The notes under the pieces are model-generated. The model saw nothing but the letters and a program-made list of their open reading frames with translations. It was not told where the DNA came from and searched no databases. Positions 58,200-64,000 of a stretch of DNA of 64,000 bases are shown in pieces. Source of the stretch: Chanos chanos (taxonomy: Eukaryota > Chordata > Actinopteri > Gonorynchiformes > Chanidae); the NCBI RefSeq assembly GCF_902362185.1, contig NC_044509.1:15317866-15381865 (forward strand), read 5' to 3'. A program made the translations under genes and the position numbers. Every line of letters begins with the position of its first letter. The stretch's first letter is position 1.

Positions 58200-58421
58200 T
58201 TAAGCCTTTACCCTTGCCACACCCGGATCACCAGATGGTACCTCTCTATTCAGCCCAACAACTTTACAGTCTGCTACCGACCTGGGTCAGTGAACAAGGT
58301 AGCAGACTTCCTGTCCCACATCCCTGAGGGTATGGGGTAGGAGTAATAATTTCTTTTAGTCCTGGTTTTTATAATGTCCCTTGCCTTGACGACATGGGTC
58401 GACTGTGGAAGGAGGGGAAAG
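58200..58421 (+). pseudogene. Gypsy RNase H end and polypurine tract
   Basis: Fossil fragment. The plus strand encodes TRWYLSIQPNNFTVCYRPGS and ADFLSHIPEG, the end of a gypsy RNase H, followed within about 80 bp by the purine tract GGAAGGAGGGGAAAG just before the 3' LTR. RNase H directly before the LTR suggests a Gmr1-like order, as in the element at 1-5494. Broken. Confidence 0.65.
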
Positions 58422-59351
58422 TGTAACGGAGCCACGGCCCATTCCAACTTGGAAGAACATTTAATTGTGCACACTCGCAGCTTACCGGCAAGTGGTAGCA
58501 AAACAGGAATTGCAATGGCGGCATCTACACTGGAAAACATAACTACAATCATCGCCTTTCTAACATTTAGGGTGGCAAACTAGACGGTTGGGAAGTTTTA
58601 GTCGAATTCTATCATTGCACACCTTCACTGAGCAATAATTTATTCTGGTCAAATACTTACGGTGTAGATGCAGCCATTGGTTGTCACGTGAAAGACCCGA
58701 CTGCAGTGTTGTTGGGATATTTGTAGTTTTAGGGATATGATGTCATTCCCGCGGACTGTCTCAGTTATGGGAAATATGGGGAGATTTTAAAGTTGTCTAA
58801 GAGATCACGGAGCCAGGCATTTTAAAATATCAATGTGTACATTTCTGATTGAATACTATTTGGTATGGGTTATTAATGTAAATTATTATAATTTTAAATT
58901 ATTGTAAATGATTGTGTCTGTACGTTTCTTTTTCTTTCTTTCTTTTTGTGTGTCTGAAGTAAAAAAAGTTTTTCAATTAGAAATGGTTTCTCCCCCCCAG
59001 CTTAAAAACCCCAGGGTAGTTCACGCAGGGGGGAGTGAGACGTGAGGAGAGCTGGAGGAGCCTTGTAATTGAGCTGGTGTGAAGCTAGAAATTGGAAAAG
59101 TTGTTGAAAGTTGTAAATAGAGGATACTTTGTTTTTATTTTCTATTCATCATCATTATTATTTTCATTTTTGAGGGAAATAGTGTTTTTTTTTTTTTATT
59201 ATTGTTTTTGGTTTGGTGGCACTTGTTGCTGGCTGGTTTGGGACACTCATCACTTGGAGAATCACTGTGTGAAAAAATAAAATCTACACTCCTTGGCATC
59301 GCACAGCACCTATCCTGCCTCTTATTCCGTGACGCAAGGTCATCCTTTGCA
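58422..59351 (+). repeat. 3' LTR of the gypsy part of the composite
   Basis: TGTAACGGAGCCACGG... to ...CATCCTTTGCA, about 930 bp, directly after the polypurine tract, with AATAAAATC near 59275. Followed by the CACAG duplication. Confidence 0.65.
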
Positions 59352-59880
59352 CACAGACTCAAGAGAACACCTGAGAATCTGAGTACACAAAAGTAGAGAA
59401 CATGAACATGTGATTTTGAAAACACCCACTGCATTCTTTTGGGAACAGGGTCATTTCCTGGACATAGAGAGACCTGCCTCTACACTGGATTATAGCCATT
59501 ATACAAGGATATATATGCTTATGCAGAATGTGTGATCCCTGCTTGTAGATCAACATGCTGCCATTTCCATTCATCTTCACTTGTGTCTTGAATTGGTCTT
59601 GTATTGCAGCTAGTCTTCATTAGGAAATATTTGTAAAATTTGTAAAATATTTTTTTTGTTCAAGCTAATATTTAATCATAAAAGTAAAAGCATTTAATGA
59701 GGTATAGCACTGAAGCCTCATGGTTTTATGAGACAGGTAAGCATGACTTTAGTAACTATGTTTTTACTACTTTTCGTGCCTGAAAGATTATTTCAGTTGA
59801 AATATTCAATCATTCATGCAATTGTATTCTTTTTTTTCCAACATTTCTCCTTGTACGTGAAAAAAAGAAGACATTTCAAG
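59352..59880 (+). promoter_or_regulatory. Promoter, 5' UTR exon and altered 5' UTR intron of receptor gene 8
   Basis: Conserved block from ACTCAAGAGAACACC, then TATA-like GATATATATGC near 59508-59518. Donor GTAAGC at 59737. At the expected acceptor the T-tract runs into CCAACATTTC (59838-59847), so the AG of the sister genes (TTTCAGACAT) is missing. The nearest downstream AGs are at 59867, 59870 and 59880. Confidence 0.6.
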
Positions 59881-60873
59881 ATGCCCATACAGCCAGTCTC
59901 TGGGAACACAACATTTGTGCGTCCATCCACATTTTATATTAATGGATTTTCTAACGTCCCACATGCAAAGTATTATTATATATTTCTCTGCCTTGTCTAC
60001 ACCACAACGGTCCTCGGGAACTCCTTTATAATGTGTACTATATGCTTAGCACGCAACCTTCACACAGCGAAGTACATTGCCGTGTTTAACTTGGCTGTGA
60101 CTGACTTGGGCGGAAGTACTGCTCTGATTCCGAGGCTTGTGGACACATTTTTGTTTGAACACCAGTACATATCTTATGTGGCTTGCTTGGCCAACATGTT
60201 TTTTGTTTTCTTTTTCATGACTCTGCAGTCTCTCACTCTGCTTGCTTTGGCTTATGACAGGGCGGTTGCAATTTGTTTTCCTCTCAGATACCATGCAATT
60301 GTCACTAAAACAGCGATGGCTTTGATCATTGGATGTATGTGGGTGTTTACAACAGCTCTAGTTGCTTCTGTTGTAGCACTGATTACCAGACTCTCTTTTT
60401 GTCGATCTACTGTTGTTAACAGCTATTTTTGTGACCATGGACCAATTTATGCACTGGCCTGTAATGATAACTCCTTGAATATCATCATGGCCTATGTCGG
60501 TGTGGTCACAATCCTTTGCATTCCATTGATATTAATAGGTATTTCATATGCTTGCATAGCTTTTGCATTACTGAGAATTGCACAAGGAACTGGGCGTATC
60601 AAAGCCATGAAAACCTGTACATCCCATTTGATATTAGTGGCCATGTTCTACCTACCACTTTTATTCATAAACATAGCAGCTGTGGTGTCAAGACTAGACC
60701 CTAATGTCAGGATAATCAATTACTCTCTCACACAAACAATACCATCCATGCTGAATCCTATTATATACACAGTTAAGACAGAGGAGGTCCGGCAGTCTAT
60801 TAGAGGACTCTACAAGAGAGCCATGGTAAATAAAACAGTAGATAAAAATATGAAGAGCACCGCAGATAAATAA
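59881..60873 (+). CDS. Odorant receptor, subfamily 2, fourth gene
   Basis: Intact 330-residue odorant receptor from MPIQPVSGNTTF, the start used by its sisters. Motifs: NTT sequon, GN (46-47), LHTAKY, AYDRAVAICFPLRY, SFCRS/YFCDHG/LACND, SYACIA, KAMKTCTSHL, SMLNPIIYTVKTEE. The frame is also open 51 codons further left to an ATG at 59728 (MRQVSMTLVTMF), because the 5' UTR intron has lost both its acceptor AG and the in-frame TGA found in the sister genes. If the intron is retained, a 381-residue product with a hydrophobic N-terminal extension is possible. Most of the body matches the gene at 51097. The N-terminal third matches the gene at 32345 at several sites (FSNVPHAK, IPRLVDTF). Confidence 0.94.
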   Translation: MPIQPVSGNTTFVRPSTFYINGFSNVPHAKYYYIFLCLVYTTTVLGNSFIMCTICLARNLHTAKYIAVFNLAVTDLGGSTALIPRLVDTFLFEHQYISYVACLANMFFVFFFMTLQSLTLLALAYDRAVAICFPLRYHAIVTKTAMALIIGCMWVFTTALVASVVALITRLSFCRSTVVNSYFCDHGPIYALACNDNSLNIIMAYVGVVTILCIPLILIGISYACIAFALLRIAQGTGRIKAMKTCTSHLILVAMFYLPLLFINIAAVVSRLDPNVRIINYSLTQTIPSMLNPIIYTVKTEEVRQSIRGLYKRAMVNKTVDKNMKSTADK

Positions 60874-61764
60874 AATCCTGTAATGTGATACATTACAATG
60901 TGATATTCAAGCAGTGAGTGCTTGTGAAGGAAACAGAGAGATTTTAAACCTTAAGGACTTGTTTTAAGCTATGGAATAAAACCATATTGAGAATATAATT
61001 TACTCAGCCAAGTTAAATGAGCCATACTCAAATACTGCTGGTCTGGAATTTTAAGACTTAAATGAATTTCAGTCCCAATCTTGAATGCAAATCAATTATA
61101 GATGGAATTGTAAGAAAGGAATGTGATTTATATATTGAGTGTCATCGTGTGACTTTACCTACATTTTAAATAAAAATGTACTCTTATCACTCCAGCAACA
61201 CCAACCTGTTTGCTTGTAACAAGAGAATAGCTTCCTTTCTTGTTGTTCAGCTTGAATAATTTTAGGCACAATTTAGATTAAATTTAGATGAGGCTTTAGT
61301 GCAAGTCAAATGAAAACTGATGCATTCTAATTCCAGTTTTTGGAATTTGAATTTACAGTGACACCAGTTTTCAAATCTGACATAAATTTTAATTTTGGAA
61401 CTACAATCAATGAAAACATTAAAAAAAGGTTTTGAGGATGTAACTGTAGAAATGGGTTGGAATTATAATCAACAGGATTCAATTAATTGAAATTCCACCA
61501 TAAAGAGAGCTGTTATCTGCATTAATGAAGTGTATAAACTACATGAATAACATTCCATAAAAAAGGGAAATTAAAATATATTAAATTTCTTCTGTGATAG
61601 ACTCAGTTTATGTCCTCTTTTGTCCAGGTTTTCTGTAACACTGAAGTTAGAGAAAACCTGCAGAAATGATTTTTTCAGTTTACATTGAAGGGGTTGCTTT
61701 CTGGAATCTTTTAAATGTAACAATGTGTAAATGAAATATTAAGCTTAGTAAAGCATTACAATGA
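60874..61764. other. 3' flank of receptor gene 8
   Basis: Near copy of 52093-52974. AATAAA near 60975 and 61170. No gene. Confidence 0.6.
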
Positions 61765-61895
61765 TCATTCATTCATTCATTCCCAATCCGTTTATCCTAA
61801 TTAGGGTTGCGGGGTGCTGGAGCCTGTCCCAGTGCTCACTGGTTGAAAGGTGTGAGAACACCCTGGACAGGTCGCCTGTCCCTCGCAGAGCATTA
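61765..61895 (-). repeat. Short interspersed repeat with ATTC tail, copy 3
   Basis: Counterpart of 37926-38066 and 52975-53105. Confidence 0.6.
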
Positions 61896-62264
61896 CAATG
61901 ATAAATGTTAAACGATTAATATTAGAAATTAAACATTAAGCACATGATATTTTGCCTGTATGTGCCCTTGTGCTGCATTTCTGAAATTCACAACAGGTGT
62001 CACAAGTATTCATGAATTTAGAGGGCATTTGCAGGACAAAGTGACACAAAAAAATGTAATCTCAACTCAAATCACAAAACAGACAGAATTCAGTGCACGA
62101 GTAACAGACTATCATAGGCAGAACAGGAAATCATCAATGATTAACGAGGAGGGGGTTAAAAGACAGGAACAGCAATAATACTAGAAGAGGATAACACAGC
62201 TTGGTACACTCAGTGGGAATGAGAGACTTCACAAAGAACAAAGCAACAAAGGAGTATATGTACT

Positions 62265-62472
62265 GGGGGGGGGGATGTTCCAGAGAGCGGGTTTAGTGAA
62301 AACTTAGAGTTAGCTAACTCAGAATAAGTAGTAAACCTCCTAATAGAAGAGCCCTATGGCTTTGTTTTGCTAGGAGAATAAGGCCATAGGGCTCTTCTAT
62401 TAGACGATTTACTACTTATTCTGAGTTACTTAACTCTGAGTTTTCACTAAACCCAATTTCTGGATTACCCCC
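62265..62472. mobile_element. Foldback MITE (about 208 bp)
   Basis: Two long arms in inverted orientation: GGGTTTAGTGAAAAC / GTTTTCACTAAACCC and AGAAGAGCCCTATGGC / GCCATAGGGCTCTTCT, with a short centre near 62365-62385. The ends are G-rich and C-rich runs. No coding. A half copy lies at 53843-53945. Confidence 0.8.
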
Positions 62473-63008
62473 ATGGAGTCTGAATGATAATCAGTCAGTG
62501 AGCTGAATGAGCCTGTGGTAAATAAGCTGGTGAAGCCCAGCAATGACAGACTGAATCAGAGGGAGTCGGAGACAAAGGTGGAACAACAAGCAACACTTCA
62601 AATCTGAAATAATTTATAATTTTAATTTTGGAATTACAATCGGTGGAAACCATTAAACGAACAAAAAAAGAGTTTGGAAACATGATGGAACACTGGAAAT
62701 TCACCACAGCAGCCTAATACTGCCTAGGGAGGGTCATTCTCGCTGACAAACAACACTCCACTCAATCAACTTGAGTTTAGCATGTCACATGATCACTTCA
62801 GGCTTACTCAAATAAACACCATGGGTTTTATGGGTTTCATAGCCATGAGTCCTGCTACCTCCACATTGTCCTTCATGTCCAACTACAAGCTTACAATGTG
62901 TAAACAGCCGGCAACTGTGCGGATGATCAGCACTCCAGCAGGTCGTGTCCAACGATGACAGGACCAGTCCTAATGTGACCTCATAGATAATTTTTTAAAT
63001 TTCTGTTT
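62473..63008. other. Duplicated intergenic flank
   Basis: 62600-63008 matches 53430-53815 and the flank at 33890-34290. No gene recognised. Confidence 0.5.
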
Positions 63009-64000
63009 ATCATCATCATCATCATTTTCTACCGCTTATCCGGGACCGGGTCGCGGTGGCAGCAGGCTGAGGAGGGTAGCCCAGACAACCCTTTCCCCGG
63101 CTACATCCACCAGCTCCTCCTGGGGGATCCAAAGGCGTTCCCAGGCCATCCAAGATATATAATTCTCCCAACGTGTCCTGGGTCTTCCCCGGGGGCTCCT
63201 CCCAGTTGGTCGTGCCCAGAACACCTCCATAGGGAGGTGCCCAGGAGGCATCCTGACTAGGTGCCCTAACCACCTCAACTGGCTCCTTTAAATGCGGAGG
63301 AGCAGCGGCTCTACTCCGAGCTCCTCCCGGGTGTTCGAGCTCCTCACCCTATCCCTACGGGTGCGCCCAGCCACCCTGCAGAGGAAGCTCATTTCTGCCA
63401 CTTGTATCCGCGATCTCATTCTTTCGGTCACTACCCAGAGCTCGTGACCATAGGTGAGGGTTGGAACAAAGATCGACTGGTAAATTGAGAGCCTTGCCTT
63501 CTGACTCAGCTCCTTCTTCACTACGACGGTCCGGTACAACGACCGCATGACTCCCGCCGCCACCCCGATCCACCTGTCGATCTCCCGCTCCATTTTACCC
63601 TCACTCGTGAACAAGACCCCGAGATACTTGAACTTGAGGCAGAAACTCAGTCCCAACTCGGAGGGGGCAAGCCACCTTTTTCCGGCATAGGACCATGGCC
63701 TCGGACTTGGAGGTGCTGATCCTCATCCCGACCACTTCACACTCAGCTGCGAACCGCCCCAATGCGTGCTGGAGGTCACAGTTTGATGAGGCCAACAGAA
63801 CCACATCATCTGCAAAAAGCAGAGACGCAATCCTGAGGCCACTGTACTGGACACCCTCCTCACCCCGACTGCGCCTTGAGATCCTGTCCATGAAAATTAA
63901 GAACAAGATCGGAGACAAGGTACAGCCCTGGCGGAGTCCAATACTCACTGGGAATGAGTTTGACTTTGTGCCGAGAATACGGACACAGCTCTCACTATGG
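63009..64000 (-). mobile_element. Rex3 (RTE-clade) LINE, 3' part, continuing past the window
   Basis: Minus strand. Reverse transcriptase fragment at 63601-63948: GLRQGCTLSPILFLIFMDRI, then SLLFADDVVLLASS (catalytic ADD) and GMRISTSKSEAMVL. Then FKYLGVLFTSEGKMEREIDR, PTLTYGHELWVVTERMRSRI and REELGVEPLLLRI, and after a frame change MRWLGHLVRMPPG and PRGRPRTRWENY. The TCATCA tail at 63012-63025 is the Rex3 3' terminus. Frame changes near 63290 and 63640 and the window edge leave it incomplete. It lies in the duplicated flank at a point where the copy at 53800 reads on as TCTGTTTATGTAAC. Confidence 0.9.

Larger units (their letters stand above)
56024..59351. mobile_element. Composite LTR-retroelement insertion (3.3 kb)
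   Basis: Fossil. It interrupts the conserved sequence GTGCCACAGACTC with a perfect 5-bp duplication CACAG (56019-56023, 59352-59356), starts TGTAACGG and ends TTTGCA. The left part (to about 57540) is LTR-like, with TATAAAAG near 56205 and AATAAA signals near 57340 and 57485. The middle (about 57580-58125) resembles an antisense LTR of another family. The right part holds a gypsy RNase H end, a polypurine tract and a 3' LTR. The left and right ends do not resemble each other. Broken, several breaks. Confidence 0.65.

Noticed and set aside
59728-59880. Start of the last receptor at 59728 as the primary annotation (381 residues)
   Set aside because: The three sister genes start at the ATG matching 59881, and the extension lies in what is their 5' UTR intron. 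Kept as a finding, not as the called start.

Overview
This window is nuclear DNA of a bony fish, almost certainly a teleost. It holds single-exon odorant receptor genes with fish-type motifs (LHTPKY/LHTAKY, AYDRxxAICFPL, KAxxTCTSHL, LNPIIYTxKTEE). Around them lies a typical teleost set of transposons: Rex3/RTE, L2 and L1 LINEs, PIF/Harbinger, hAT and Helitron, plus gypsy-type LTR elements and long AT/GT/CT microsatellites. No species can be named from sequence alone.

Layout. 1-5494: a young Ty3/gypsy LTR element on the minus strand, with integrase encoded before reverse transcriptase (Gmr1-like order), inserted into a Helitron coding fragment (5495-6607). 6608-13257: mostly featureless AT-rich DNA. 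The exception is 8899-9408, where a 102-bp sequence occurs once split by a GT-AG intron-like spacer and once, 84 bp later, as the exactly joined form. 13258-31826: four tandem copies of a unit of about 4.05-4.1 kb, each with one intact 318-codon odorant receptor gene (15156, 20033, 24074, 28152). Copies 2 and 4 carry solo LTRs, and the other copies preserve the empty sites. 31827-38066: two genes of a second, related receptor subfamily (32345 and 36391, 330 codons). 38067-49610: a block of nested transposons, made of a degraded L1 with a hAT-like insertion in ORF1, then a two-gene PIF/Harbinger element with a non-autonomous hAT element inside it. 49611-63008: two more subfamily-2 receptor genes (51097 and 59881) in segmentally duplicated surroundings broken by an L2 LINE, a probable solo LTR, a 3.3-kb composite LTR insertion and foldback MITEs. 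63009-64000: the 3' end of a Rex3 LINE.

The eight receptor genes are all on the plus strand and all look intact. Each is expected to be used by olfactory sensory neurons as an independent unit: a TATA-like promoter, a short 5' UTR exon, a 5' UTR intron, and one coding exon. Subfamily 1 has a 5' UTR intron of about 460 nt. Subfamily 2 has one of about 340 nt (first gene) or 100-110 nt (the other three). The last gene (59881) has lost the consensus acceptor of this intron and also the in-frame stop within it, so an unspliced message would encode a longer N-terminus. The most unusual observations are that change, the spliced-copy arrangement at 8899-9408, the conversion patch beside the microsatellites of the tandem array, and the composite LTR insertion whose two ends belong to different families but share one target-site duplication.
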